Of a stretch of 64,000 bases of DNA, positions 10,368-22,197 are shown piece by piece. Under the pieces are notes generated by a model, which was not told the origin of the DNA, ran no database searches, and saw only the letters and a program-made list of their open reading frames with translations. The translations under genes were made by a program, and so were the position numbers. The DNA comes from Isoetes taiwanensis (Eukaryota; Streptophyta; Lycopodiopsida; Isoetales; Isoetaceae). The stretch is taken from NCBI GenBank assembly GCA_021234155.1, contig JAJEKV010000002.1, positions 15,291,428-15,355,427 of the forward strand, read 5' to 3'. Each line of letters opens with the position of its first letter. Within the stretch, counting starts at the first letter, position 1.

Positions 10368-13300
10368 CTAATCTTTCCGTAGCCTCCACGGATTTTGAGT
10401 TAAATGAGGGTTTTGCTGCACGTACTCTTCACTCTCCCATGTGGCCTCGGAGAGTGATTGACCTCGCCACAAGATTAAGTACTCTGCAATATCTCTATTG
10501 CGCAGCTTCCGAATGCGAGTGTCTAGAATCGCCTCAGGAGTTACCTCAGAGCTAAGGGCTAGGGGTATTGTCGCTAGAGCAATTACATTGTCCGTGGACA
10601 ATATTGCTTTCTTGAGTTGGCTTACATGGAATACCGGATGCACTCCTATTCCATCTGGAAGCTCCAACTCATATGCTGTCTCATTGATCCTTCTTAACAC
10701 TTTGAAGGGTCCAGCATATCAGGGCGTCAATTTGGGAATCTTTCCCTTGACCAGTGGCTTCAAGGTCCCAACCTTGAGTGCCGAGGGGTAAACTATTCGT
10801 AAGAATGCATACTCACCTTCCTTGAAGGTTACCTCTCTATGATGTTTGTTGGCATTTAGTCTGGCTCGATCTTGAGCCTTCTTTAAGTTTGCCCTACACT
10901 GATATAATATGGCTTGCATATCTTCCAACATATGGATAGCCGCATCAGTTTTCAGGGCTTGGTTAGTCCCAGTATATGATCTTGGGTTTCTACCCATCAT
11001 TGCCATAAAAGGGCTCATTTTGGTTCCTGTGTGGTATACGTTGTTGTAAGCGAACTCCACAAAGGGCAAATATTCCTCCCACTTGGACTGTTTTTCAAAC
11101 ACAAAACTTCTTAACATATCCTCCAGGATCATGTTAATTCGTTCGGTTTGTCCATCAGTTTGGGGGTGGTTTCCACTACTCATACTGAGGCTTACTCCTA
11201 GCCCTTTCATGAAATCTTTCCAAAAGTGCCCTGTGAATTTAAAGTCTCGATCGCTTACAATTCTTCTTGGCAGACCAAACATAGGGTACACAACCCGTAG
11301 GTACTTTTTGACCACATCATGTCTAGTAGCATCACCTCATAATGCTAAGAACTTTGCATACTTTGTCAAACAATGGACCATCACTAGCACTTGGGTGTGT
11401 TGTCGATTGGAACGTGGGAGTGCAACTATGAAATCCATACTTATACATTCCCACCTTTCCAAAGGTATGGGCAACGGTTGTAATAATCCTGGCATTTTGC
11501 CATGATCCGTTTTTATTGCCTAACATACCGGGCACTGTGATACATAAGATTTTACATCTTGTTTCATACCAGGCCAAAAGAATTGTCTTTTAATCAATTC
11601 GTATGTCTTTCCTCCTCCCAGGTGCCCTGCTTGCGGGGTATTATGGAACTCGTACAAAATCTCCTTCCTAAGATTCTCTACTAAGGGAACATAAATGCAT
11701 CCCTTATAGAACCATAAATCGTCATTTCGTGCCCAGAGAGAGCCTTCTCTTTTGGTTAGATCTTGATCCTTCTCATACAAATCCCTGATTTGTTGGAAGC
11801 AATCCCATTCTAGAGATGTCATTCCATTAATGTATTTTATTCTGGAAAGTGCATCTGCAACTGGGTTATCTTTCCCAGGGATGTGCCGAATCTCAAAGTG
11901 AAATTCACGTAAGAAATCCAACCAGCGCGCTTGTCTGGGACTTATTTCTGCTTGACTTTGCAGAAATTTCAATGGTTTATGATCAGTGAACACAATAAAC
12001 TTCCGTGGCTCTTTATTGGTCCCTGACCTTAAGCGATGCCGCCAAGTTTTTAAGGCATGAACTATGGCCAACAACTCTTGTTCATATGTGGCATATCGGA
12101 TTTAATTTACGACTCTCATAAGCCACGACATGCCCTTGTGGCATTAGAACTGCTCCCAGAACTTGTCCACATGCATCAGTATAGACCTCAAAGGGCAAAT
12201 TTAAATCCGGAACTTTTAGAATTGGTTCACTTGAAAGTGAATCCTTGATTCGTTCAAAGGATATCTTTTGTTCCTTTCCCCACACAAAGGGTTGCCCTTT
12301 CTTAAGTAAGTCTGTAAGGGGGGTACCTTTGAAAACTTGGGAATGAATTTCCTATAATAAGTGGCTAAGCCTAGAAAACTCCTTACATCGGGAACATCTA
12401 TAAGTTCTGGCCATTCCCTTATGGTTCGTACTTTGTCTGGATCTGGGGCCAAACCCTTTTCCGAGACTATGTGCCCCAGGTATGCTACTTCTTGTTTTAG
12501 AAATCACATTTGGAAATTTTGGCATAAAGTTTAAGCTCTCGGAGCATCATCAGTACCTTTTCCAAGTCTTCCAAATGCTCCTCTTTACTCCTTGAGTAAA
12601 TCAGAATATCATCCAGGAATATTTGGATAAATTTGTCTAGATACCCTTGAAAAACAGTGTTCATCAGCCGCATAAATGTGGCTGGGGCATTTGTTAATCC
12701 AAAGGGCATGACCACAAATTCAAAATGCCCTTGGTTGGTTCGAAAGGCCGTTTTGGGTTCATCTCCTTCCCTAATGCTAATTTGATGATATCCACTTCTT
12801 AGGTCGATCTTGGAGAAATATTTTGCCCCAACCAATCGATCCATGATATCATCAATTCTAGGTATTGGGTAGCGATCTTTAATAGTGGCTTTATTCAAAG
12901 CCCTATAATCGATACACATGCGCATGTTCCCATCCTTTTTCTTTACAAGGATGACAGGCGCCCCAAATGGTGACTTACTAGGCCTTATAAAACCCTTTTG
13001 GAGTAATTCTTGAATTTGTCCTTTGACCTCTTCTTGTTCCAGGGGGCTAAGTCTATATGGTGCCCTGGCTACTGGCTTAGATCCTGGCTCCAAGTCTATC
13101 TCGTGGGAGATTTCTCTCAATGGTACTCCTTCCAAGAGTTCTTCTGGGAACACATCCCTATATTTATTAAGCAAGCTCTCAAGCTTGTCATCCTTGTCCA
13201 TAGCATTTATTTGCATTGAATCTATGGGGGAGTCAAGAACATAGACAAGATATTTTTCATTAATGTTGGAATGGAAACAACGTTTGGCTTGCATAGCCAT

Positions 13301-13735
13301 TATTAACTTGGGGGAAACTACATAAGGAGTACCCTGAAGGGTAATTTCCTTCCCTCCTTTAGAAATAACTAACAAGTGTTTTTTCCAATCAATAGGAGGA
13401 TTAACCATTTGAAGCCATTTGATACCCAGTACCACATCAAATCTGGTCAGTTTTGCTAAGTCAAAACTCATTGTTTCCTCATAGTCCCCAATGGTCAAGT
13501 GCCCACCAGCCACCGCGTGGCTCCAATGCTGAATCTGTTTCCCAGCTTCAGTCTCAATTTTGTATGGTGCCACTTGAACCAATTCCATCTTTAGTTCTTG
13601 TGCTAAGTCTGCAGAAATGAAATTGTCAGTACTCCCGGAGTAAACAAGAACAATAACATTTCTATTATTTATTTTTTCAAGTAAACGAATAACTTGTATT
13701 TGAGTAAGAATATAGGACCCTGAAAGAATTTATTA
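10368..13735 (-). pseudogene. Ty3/gypsy chromovirus pol, decayed, gag missing
   Basis: Domain order on the minus strand: protease remnant ([12 protein letters not shown], 13660-13615); reverse transcriptase with [31 protein letters not shown] and FLDDILIYS (12900-12580); RNase H with YTDACGQVLGA and VFTDHKPL; integrase zinc region HNTPQAGHLGGGKTYELI...CPVC (11620-11530); integrase core with SDRDFKFTGHFW and NHPQTDGQTERIN; and a C-terminal chromodomain-like piece (EYLILWRGQSLSEATWESEE, 10480s). The chromodomain marks a chromovirus. Stops break it, for example CPVC-stop at 11520 where Gln is usual. The protease catalytic Asp is Tyr (codon 13642-13640). Gag and the 5' LTR are absent, replaced by unrelated sequence above 13740. 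Confidence 0.88.
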
Positions 13736-13739
13736 TAGT

Positions 13740-15755
13740 GAAATATAGTCACTTTTGTTGTTGATCAGTTACAAGTCTATATAGTTTGCAAGCTGTATTT
13801 TCGTTTAGTGGTTTTCGGGTCGTAGCCAAGCTTAAGAGCTTTTTTAATTGTTTCATTTGGGTGCAGTGTTTCTCGAGCCTTTTTCCAACTAGTTTGCTTG
13901 CTTTGATTCACCATTGCATTATTTTTCTTCCTGCTTGCTTCGATTCGCTATAGCATTTGCTTTGATATGCCATAACATGTGATTTTCTGCTCTATCGTTC
14001 TAGTATCTTTGCCCAACCCATCTACCAAACCGCTAATAAAGCTACACCCATATTATTATTTTTTCTTTGCAAGCAAAGCGTTCCCCCTATTTCCAATTGC
14101 CTGAACTGAAGTGTCAATTTAGACTGACATAATTTATCTCAAAGAGCCAAACACAGGGTTCACAAAGTTGTGGCTCTGGAACAAGGGCAAATCCATCCAT
14201 CAAATCCTTCAGCATGTGTCCTTTTCTACTCCCAGCTAATGCACACAAGAAAAATATGCAAGTTCTTGCAGTTGAACTTCGTCCATTACGCTTCCCCTTC
14301 GGATGCCTCTAGTCGCTGCCACAACTGGCATTACGTCTCCACCTTCCATCTAGTTGCAATAAATCTTCACCACCTATTTGTCTCTCGAAGCCCAAGAAAT
14401 CACAGCATTCCTCCAAAATACTCCAAAATATTCTGCAGAATATTACCCTATAAATAAATCCAGGTAAATAAATCCAGGCCTTTTATTTGTCCCTAACATC
14501 CCACGGTTTGTCCCCTTCGGGCAACCTAAAAATGTTCGAGCGAAATATTGGCTCCCGAAAGGGGGTTGGATTCCAAAAAACGGCGAGCCGAATACACCGT
14601 ACATAATAATCATTTTATTATGATATGAGAATCAATTTTATTGCAACTAGTAACATTGCCTGGCATTGCCGGGCTTTAGTAAATGTGGATTTTGGTTTGT
14701 TATTTTTGTTTAGGGATGGAAGTTGTTCTTGAAGTTGTGGCTTTTTAGACTTAGATGTAATGGTACAGAAATATATTTGCCTACCAAAATTGAGCATAGT
14801 TGTGATAGTGTGGTATTACCTAATGTTGTGGAGAAAGAGCTCAATACCTTTCTGAATGAACCACTCAACATGTTTAAGCTCAAACTATTGTTTAGTATGG
14901 ACCACTCAACAGTTTAAAAACCACCTGTTATGTTGAGGGTGAATGGATAATGAAATATTTTAAGTATAATGTTCCTGTGTGCATCAGACTTTGTGTGTAG
15001 TTGTCTACTTTTAATCTGTAATTTTATGCAATAATTTGATGTGAGCATGTGAGATCTTTGACACAATGTCAAATGAAATATCACCAATTTTCTTCTCATG
15101 TAGAATGATATAAATATGTAGCAAGACAAATAATATTTTATGAATACAAACTTTATTTGTTTGTTTCTATATAATTTAATTGGATCCATCTATCTAAACA
15201 TATATAATTCAGTTTCCTATTTCGATTTTCTGTTTTTGTCTCGCATAATTTTTTTGCGCGGCAATCTTTTACCATATTTTTCTGCCACGTTGTTTTTTGA
15301 GAGCGATCTGCGGCGTCCAACCACGACGCCCGGCAACAGCTGGATCCAGACCAGGGAGAAGGCGGTGTCCAAAGTCGGTTCTCCATACCCTTCAAATCTT
15401 GCTTGCAAATGCAGACCCTTGAAACCTTGCTGCAAAAAAGGTTGCGAAGGACCTCAGAACCAAGGATTTAGCTCTACGAATCAAAATCGGACGGATTTGG
15501 CTAAAAAAAATTGAAGGCCAGTTGATCGGCATCAAAGGTAGGTTTTAGACAGGGAATCGGAGAGCAAGCCAGATTCTATAACAGATGAGAGAAGATTTAC
15601 AACAGACCAGGGTTCCACACTCGGATTTTAGAGATTCGATGCTAGAAATGATCGAGACAAAAGGGTATAAAACTATTTTCCTGCTTAGAATCCACTTCAG
15701 CATCAACAACATCATAGAAAGCGGACTTCTAGAAAGTATTTACGGAGGATTTTGC
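13740..15755. other. No gene recognised
   Basis: Mostly AT-rich. A degenerate repeat with TGCTTGCTTYGATTCRC lies at 13897-13977, and AAATAAATCCAGG is doubled at 14453-14477. A GC-richer patch at 15295-15470 has an open plus frame (15140-15514) without a recognisable domain. Confidence 0.55.
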
Positions 15756-15759
15756 CAGC

Positions 15760-17201
15760 AATATTAGCTTTTCTTGCAAGAAGTGCTAGTATTGCTTTCG
15801 TCATCATCACTTATAGATTCACTGCCTATATTTTTCAACTCCTGCACTAATTCCCTTTTTTTAACAATCTCACATCTAACTCTGTTATCTTTGTAACATT
15901 GTTGTTCATCAAATGTCACATCTCAGCTGACCACAATTTTCCTTTTCTCTGGATCAAACATTCTATAGGCTTTGGAATGTTCATCATAACCTACTAAGTA
16001 GGCAATTCTAGCTCGACCATCAAGCTTTAGCCTTTTTTCTTTTGGCACAAGTACATAACCAGGCATCCATAGACTTTTAACTTATCATAACAGAGTCTTG
16101 TTTCAGACCACAACAGCTCGGGTGTTGTCATTAATGCTCACTGAGGGCAAAATATTTTGCACTTCTACAACAGTTTTTACCGCCTCTTTCCAGAGGAAAT
16201 TTTGAAGTCCTGTATGTTTTATTATAGATCTGACTGCGTTTAGAATAGTCCTGTTTTTCGTTTCTGCAACCCCATTTTGCTGAGTGGAGAAGCTACAAGT
16301 TAATTGTCTTTGAATTCCTTTCTTTGCCTTTTGAACTCAGAGGATAAAGTACTCTCCCCCTCTGTCTGAGCGTACCTTCTTAATTTTCTTGTCAGTTTCA
16401 AGATCTATTTCAGTAGTGAAGGTTTTAAATGCCTTAAAGGCCTCATCTCTAGTTCTTGAGCAAGCAACTTTTGTTCTTCTACTAAAGTCATCAATAAATT
16501 TCATAAAATACTTTTTACCTGTAATGCTTCTTACGTTTAATGGGCCACATAGATCTGTGTGTATGAGATCCAACACTCCTTTAACTCTCTTGTGAGATGT
16601 TTTGAAAGGCAGCCTAGTATGCTTCCCAAGCATGCAACCATAGCAAACATTCTTTTCTGCATTTAGCTCACTGGATCAGTTAATCCTTGTTTGATCATAA
16701 GTTCCATATTTTTGTTGCTTGTATCGCACAATCTCTCATGCCAAGTATTGATATCAGGAGCAATAATAGCAAATGGCAAGCAATTATTATTTAAACCAAA
16801 AAGGTTTTCAACTCTTTCTCCCAAAAATTTGTTTTCATTATCTAGAAGAATAGTACATTCCTGTTGAACACAATAGTGTATACCATGTCTACTAATTAAC
16901 TAACAGAAATTAAATTTCTGACTAATGATGGCACACATAGCACATCTTTCAAAACAACTGCATTTCCTTGTAAATCGAACAATTCTAGGACAGCAGCACA
17001 TTGAACCTTTTGTAACTCCCCATTTCCAAGTTTAACATAGCCTGTTCTACCTTCATTTTCTTTCTTCAATAACTTGGTTGACCCTATCACTGTTTTTTCT
17101 GCTCCACTATCTAAGATCAGCATATCATTCTCAATATTAATCTTCTTCTCATTTTCAGAAATGGTAAAAATAGTATACCTCAGCTTCCTCGTCCTCTTCA
17201 C
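15760..17201 (-). pseudogene. Copia protease and integrase region
   Basis: Protease: MLILDSGAEKTVIG near 17120 keeps the catalytic Asp (DSG), with YVKLGNGE and KDVLCVPSLVRNLISVS downstream. Integrase: CMLGKHTRLPF, then HTDLCGP, FMKFIDDFSRR and VRSDRGGEY (16530-16350), the usual acidic residues of the core. It continues in other frames with STQQNGVAETKNRTILN, FLWKEAV, YLVGYDEHSKAYRMFDPEKR and the start of the acidic linker near 15800. Frame breaks near 16335 and 16890 make it a pseudogene. Confidence 0.82.
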
Positions 17202-17240
17202 TTATGCCTTCTTCACAGCAGCACTTGGTCTTTCCCTACC

Positions 17241-18053
17241 TCATCCTCTAAAAGATCCCCTGCCTCTGCTGGATTTTCCTCTCCCTCCTTTGCTACTAGA
17301 ACATTTATTTGCAAAATAGCATTTCCCACTACAATTATAAGATTCTACTTCCTTTAGTTTAGAGCAATCAGATTTTAAGTGACCAAGGGCTTTACAATGA
17401 TAGCATGGACCAACTTGCCCCTTTTCCTTGGCATCACTTGAGTTATTTCCTTTGTATCTACTTTTATCAGTGTACAATACTTCAACATGTTCTTCATAAT
17501 CATCAAACAGTATCTTGGTTTGTTTGAATTTAGTCCTTATCATTTCTTCAATTGTTTCTCTATTTCTGGCCACATTCCTGATCAAAGTAGCTAGCTGCTT
17601 GTTTCCCTCTACTGCTCTTGCCACATGCAAGAGTTTTTGTTGCTCTGTCATAATTACACCAGCACCTTTAAAATTTGCTACTATATTGCCAAATTTAGAA
17701 AAAAACTTAGTGAGATCATCTTCTTCCTTAAGCCTTAGTTTCCTAAGTTTTTTATCTAAAATGTCAATCCGAGAGGACAATTTTTCTTCAAAATGTTGAA
17801 GCAAATATCTCCAAATTTCACCTAGTGTCTTAACTCTGACTATAGATGCCCTAACTTTGCTGGTTAATATGGCATATGCCTCTTTAATCTTTGCTGTTTG
17901 ACTTGCTATACTAACTGCTACAGTATCTGTTGCAGCAGTGTCAAAGGAGCTACTTTCTCTCCTATCTGCAGTCGCACTAGTTGATGCACTACTCCTGCCT
18001 GCCACAACACTAGTTGAAGATTCAGAGAGACTTGTTTTACAAGTTGCCTCCAC
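17241..18053 (-). pseudogene. Copia gag, main part with zinc knuckle
   Basis: The 270-residue open frame has the helical gag core (GEIWRYLLQHFEEKLSSR, LRLKEEDDLTKFFSKFGNI) and a CCHC knuckle CYHCKALGHLKSDC, followed by a second Cys set and an SRGRG basic tail. Gag packages the element RNA. The frame opens right beside a TTCTA array. A CAG at 18060-18058 could be a splice acceptor, and the true gag start probably lies at 18699 next to the primer site. Confidence 0.8.
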
Positions 18054-18060
18054 AATCCTG

Positions 18061-18191
18061 CTCTATTCTATTCTATTCTATTCTATTCTATTCTATTCTA
18101 TTCTATTCTATTCTATTCTATTCTATTCTATTCTATTCTATTCTATTCTATTCTATTCTATTCTATTCTATTCTATTCTATTCTATTCTAT
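18061..18191. repeat. TTCTA pentanucleotide microsatellite, ~25 copies
   Basis: Nearly perfect array of about 130 bp. On the minus strand it reads TAGAA repeats and lies inside the copia gag region, between a possible splice donor (18234) and acceptor (18058). The same pentanucleotide forms LINE B tails elsewhere, so it may be the tail of an otherwise lost LINE B insertion or simple slippage. Confidence 0.95.
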
Positions 18192-18450
18192 AAATAAACA
18201 ATATGGCAAAACCAAATAAGGTTAAGGTGCTTACCTTGAGAAAATGCAACATTGAAATATATCTCCATCTTGCAGAATATGTTATCAAACATGTCTTGCA
18301 CAACTCTGATACCAAACAAGCAGAAGTCTTAATCTGGGTTATCCAAACATGTAAATAAAATGATCGACTTGCTATAAAGGGTACTTATATCTCCAAGAAC
18401 AGTACTTGCAAATGACAAATCTCAAACAGAGTTGTTATTTCACAAATCAG

Positions 18451-18533
18451 TGCCACATTGAAGACATGTTGCAAGAGCACAAAAGTTTCATTGCCACATT
18501 GAAGGCATGTTGCAAAAGCACAAAAGTTTCATT
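18451..18533. repeat. 41-bp direct repeat in copia gag
   Basis: TGCCACATTGAAGRCATGTT followed by GCAARAGCACAAAAGTTTCAT occurs twice in a row with two mismatches. Confidence 0.85.
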
Positions 18534-18699
18534 GTACCATGTAATGTACAAAAGGCAAACAATTAGATTCAAACAAAAATTCCCACAAATTTTCATTTTC
18601 GAACATATTCTTAATCTCCTCTTTCCATATATGGAATCCAGGACCACCTTCATATACCTTTATTCCATCGAGTAAGGATGCTCCAAACCTGCTAGACAT
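18530..18699 (-). pseudogene. N-terminal copia gag fragment
   Basis: ATG at 18699, nine bases after the primer site, starts MSSRFGASLLDGIKVYEGGP and continues FHIWKEEIKNMFENENLWEF, a good match to the first helix and Trp of copia gag. It stops at about 18530, where a 41-bp duplication begins, so it is cut off from the rest of gag. Confidence 0.65.
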
Positions 18700-18707
18700 T
18701 GTAACCT

Positions 18708-18720
18708 GGCTCTGATACCA
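18708..18720 (-). other. Primer binding site for initiator tRNA-Met
   Basis: TGGTATCAGAGCC on the minus strand is the standard plant copia primer site. It sits one base from the LTR edge. Confidence 0.85.
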
Positions 18721-18721
18721 A

Positions 18722-19300
18722 TGAAGAGGTTATATAACACTTGTCTAGCAATATTGAATAATCTTTGTCTTCAAGGGGCAATGTGAGCATCAAATAATCT
18801 TCTAGCAAATATAGACGAATCTCAAACAAGGATTAGACTTATTTTAATACACTATAGCAATGGTTATCCCTCAAGCGTTGTTTAAAAGTTTATGATTAAA
18901 ACACTGTAGCAGGTCCTTACAACTCGAAAGCTTGGTCATTCATATTTTATGAATCCGTCTCAATCCAATTCACAGTATATCACAACTTTCTATTTATATA
19001 GTTTACAATCGGCACCGATTCATGAAGAATCGGCCTCTTATTTGCTCATCTTCGATTATTCTTCATTCTACTTTGAATACACTCCATTCCATATTTGAAT
19101 ATGCATGAATGTCTCAACCCAATTGGACCGAGTATGAACCATTAAGCACCCTTAAATAATTAGATTTATTTGGCCTAGTGGAATACGCCTCCGACCTTTT
19201 GCTCTATTAATAATACTCAGGTTCAAAATAAACCTAGTGATCATATGATTTGATTCTGAATCCAAACCATATTAGACATGAACTGCAGTATCTGTCTGGA
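18722..19300 (-). repeat. 5' LTR of the copia element, far edge uncertain
   Basis: On the minus strand the LTR ends ...CTCTTCA just before the primer site (plus strand TGAAGAGG at 18722). The other end cannot be fixed without its partner LTR; the end given is a placeholder. Confidence 0.45.
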
Positions 19301-20400
19301 GCATAAGATTATAATGTGACAGTGATCTCATCAGTTTGGGCCCCTCAGAGTATGTTATATCAGGCTCGGTACACCTCACAAGCCACCGCATGTGATGTTA
19401 GAGATGACTTCAGTGGAATACTAGCATCATACTTCCAAGAGGTAATAGACATATGAAACCAATTGTGCAATCCGCCACTATATTAAAATGAACAAAATAT
19501 ATAGTTTAATAACAAGCTTATTACTATTCTTTTCTTTCTAAAGAGAGATAATGTCATTTGTTCTCGAGCTCGTAACTTGATTTATAGAGGTCAGAACTAG
19601 ACGATTTTAGGCTCATTGAAAAGCTTGTGTAGAGAGCTTTCTATTGATGTGATCTAGCCCTATCATGATAAGTTCTTGCTTTTTGTACTTTTCAATTCGT
19701 GTAACTTTATGCAAAATGCATGTCATGCAGATTTGACATCATAACTCTTGATCCCCGACTCCATTTTGGATGCTTTTTGTTGTGTTGGAAACGCATCTTT
19801 CAGACCCTTGAAATAATGTATAATTTCGCTATGCTTGTAGAAATACAGAAAGAGAACTATCGTAATACTTATATCCATCTATAACTTCAAATGGAACATG
19901 ATATAGAGATTAATCATCCATCTAGACAAGCAAGGGTTAATCTCTAACTGGAATCTCAAGTTAACTAAGTCTATCTCCCATCTCTCAGGTCATCCATGCT
20001 CTGCTGGTTGAATAAGCTTCTGCTCCTTCTCCAATTGGCCCCAATTCAAATTGGGGCAAATTGGGGTGGAAGCCCCAATATGGATGACTCAAAGTTAGCA
20101 GCTCTACTTTGTCCAATCGATTTGGGCCCGGTGGCACCCTTTAAACTAAATTATTAACATAGTTAATAACTGATTATTAATAATTTAGCATACTTGGATT
20201 TTAATTAACTAGTAATGGGTACGGGCGCTGTCGAACTGTGGTTGTTTTCAATGCTGCATTTAAAACGAATCAAGCGTATTGTACCTTATATTCTATACAG
20301 TACGTCCAGTACGTTACATAATAACGTCAAAAAGTAATATTTTTTTTTTCGAGGTTTGCCTTAGCCCTAATATGTGATTTTCGAGTTTCCTAAACCTAAT
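19300..20400. other. No gene recognised
   Basis: AT-rich, no domain-bearing frame. CAGTACGTCCAGTACGTTA at 20296-20314 is a small direct repeat. Confidence 0.55.
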
Positions 20401-20488
20401 GCAGTCGGCCGCCAAGCAGACTCATGACCTAGGGTTCGAGAAATGCAGTCGGCCGCCAAGCAGACTCATGACCTAGGGTTCGAGAAAT
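20401..20488. repeat. Perfect 44-bp tandem duplication
   Basis: GCAGTCGGCCGCCAAGCAGA and the next 24 bases occur twice, 20401-20444 and 20445-20488, without a mismatch. Confidence 0.95.
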
Positions 20489-21077
20489 GGATTGCACAGG
20501 CTAAGTGCAGTGAAGAAGCTTCTATTGCAATGTTTTGTTGGCAAAGATGGCAGGTAGATCAATTTTTGATGTGAAGAATCTTTGAACAGAGTTCTTAAAC
20601 GGTTTACAGAACATTTTCTTTCATTCCCATCCATTCTCTGATAGCCAAATCTACCATTTTCAGGTTGCTTGCTTAGTCTACATCTCTTATAGCTACGAAA
20701 ATATGGAGGATATATGAGCTGCTTGGCAAGAGCTTGTCGTCATTACAGGTACGTAAAGAGTAAATGAATGAACTGATATTTATGCAAAAGGAACTTGGCA
20801 TTTGCGCATTTAGTAGATTCAGCCAGCCAGGTAATAGCATTTTGTGGCAGCACTGAAGTAGTAGCTGTGCTTCATTGTTTCCGAATGACCTGGTTTTGTT
20901 GCAAGTTTCGAGTTCTTGACAGGTAAGATACTGTTATCTACTACTATTTCTTTCTTAGAAATGAGATAGCAGATTTGTTTGAAGATTTCTTCAAGTCCAA
21001 TGAATAAAAGCTTATTGCAACCATCTGTACTTATTTGCAATGCAGTTAAAGATGTCAACATTCCTCCTGGGCCAAGG
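20489..21077. other. No gene recognised
   Basis: No supported coding frame. Confidence 0.55.
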
Positions 21078-21209
21078 TTTTTTTTTTGAAGGACGACAAA
21101 CTTTATTGAAACTCTAAGCCAAAAAGCAAAATACAAATGCAGAGGCGGGAATAAAGTCTCAGAGGATAATCATGATCCACTGAGTAGAACCACCAGCCTA
21201 TGCATAAGA
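21078..21209 (-). mobile_element. LINE A 3' UTR, distal half of a split copy
   Basis: On the minus strand this reads TTATGCATAGGCTGG to CAATAAAGTTTGTCGTCCTT and an A tract (plus-strand T's 21078-21087). It matches the 3' UTR at 6249-6372. It belongs with the fragment at 22198-23716, separated by the LINE B insertion. Confidence 0.88.
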
Positions 21210-22197
21210 ATAGAATAGAATAGAATAGAATAGTTTTTTTATCGTCCACTGAGACCAATCGGCCTATGGGACCTGTGAGGGAGCGCTTGACAAACTTATT
21301 ACTGTCCGGGTTAAAAAACCCCGGCCCCAAAGGGTTTTCGAGGGAAAAACCGTGGCAGTAATAAGAATGCTGTCAAACTGTACAAGTATACATCATCATG
21401 AAATAAATGTGTATGTACATGTCAAGTATGCGTGCCCGAGGACATAGCTGATCTCGCATGTCCATGACCTCCTCGGCGGTATGATCCTAGCATCCGTGCG
21501 GATGCCGCTCTCAATGTCACATGTAGCGGCTGGCGTGCCCCGACCAACTCAAAGATAGCGGCCGGGATTTGATCATATCTTTGGGCAACTTTGAAGGGTA
21601 TGAGATTCATCCTCAATGACTCCCATTTGGCAAAGATTGACAGAGCACAATCCCGACGTGGCTCACCAATCCATCTCACCTGTCTCAATTCAAGATGATG
21701 TGCCCCGCGGGCGAATGGAGGCAATGAGTCTGCAAGGCTTTTTCATGGGCAAGTGGGTGCGCAGTAGCATTGTGGGCCTCGTTCCATTGTGGGATTTATA
21801 TGGCGCTGGTAGTGTGCTGTCTTGACTTGTTCAAGGGCGCTGGCATCCCAAAGCTTGCTGATGAAGCAAGCGTCAAGATATTGCCTCAAGCTATGGCGAT
21901 CTGCCTCTGTTTGCACATGTATGCACCTCGTTCTCTGCACATTCCATCTAGCCATCCATTGAGCTCTTTTTTCCTTCCAAAGAGGCCTTGAGGCGTTGTG
22001 GCCCCATTGCCATGATATAAGCTAGTTTTGGGAGACGAGCATCGCCCATGTTGACCACCTTCCGAAAATAGACAATGTGGCGATCAAGGGCCGCCCTCCT
22101 CAAGAGGCAAGAATCCTCGCTTTCTCGCAAAGAGAATTTGATATGGGACCGTGGACTTCACCCCTAGTGCTCGTTACCAAGAAGGCTTTCTCGCACC
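21210..22197 (-). mobile_element. LINE B copy inserted into LINE A
   Basis: Minus-strand C-terminal coding remnants (CIHVQTEADRHSLRQYLDAC, RWIGEPRRD, AIFELVGARQPLHVTL) match the copy at 25.9-26.3 kb. The 3' module follows: arms CAGTAATAAG/CTTATTACTG (21365-21356 and 21304-21295), GGCCGATTGGTCTCAGTGGA, then five TTCTA-type units (21233-21208). TAAGA at 21205-21209 and 22198-22202 is a candidate 5-bp target duplication. Removing the insert restores the LINE A junction ...TGTCTTA/TGCATAGGC, like ...CTCTTATGCTTAGGC at 6233-6250. Confidence 0.82.

Larger units (their letters stand above)
15760..18720 (-). mobile_element. Ty1/copia element, gag to integrase, 3' part missing
   Basis: On the minus strand: primer site (18720-18708), gag, protease, and integrase running to about 15760. 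RT and RNase H, which should follow integrase, and the 3' LTR are not seen, so the element is truncated downstream. Order gag-PR-IN defines Ty1/copia. Several frameshifts are present. Confidence 0.85.

Noticed and set aside
17938-18219. Plus-strand frame reading LFYSI repeats
   Set aside because: It is the translation of the TTCTA array (a 15-base cycle has no stop); not a gene.
18302-18314. Second primer-site-like GGTATCAGAG in the copia gag region
   Set aside because: It lacks an adjoining LTR edge and breaks from the consensus after GAG; probably chance or an old duplicate.
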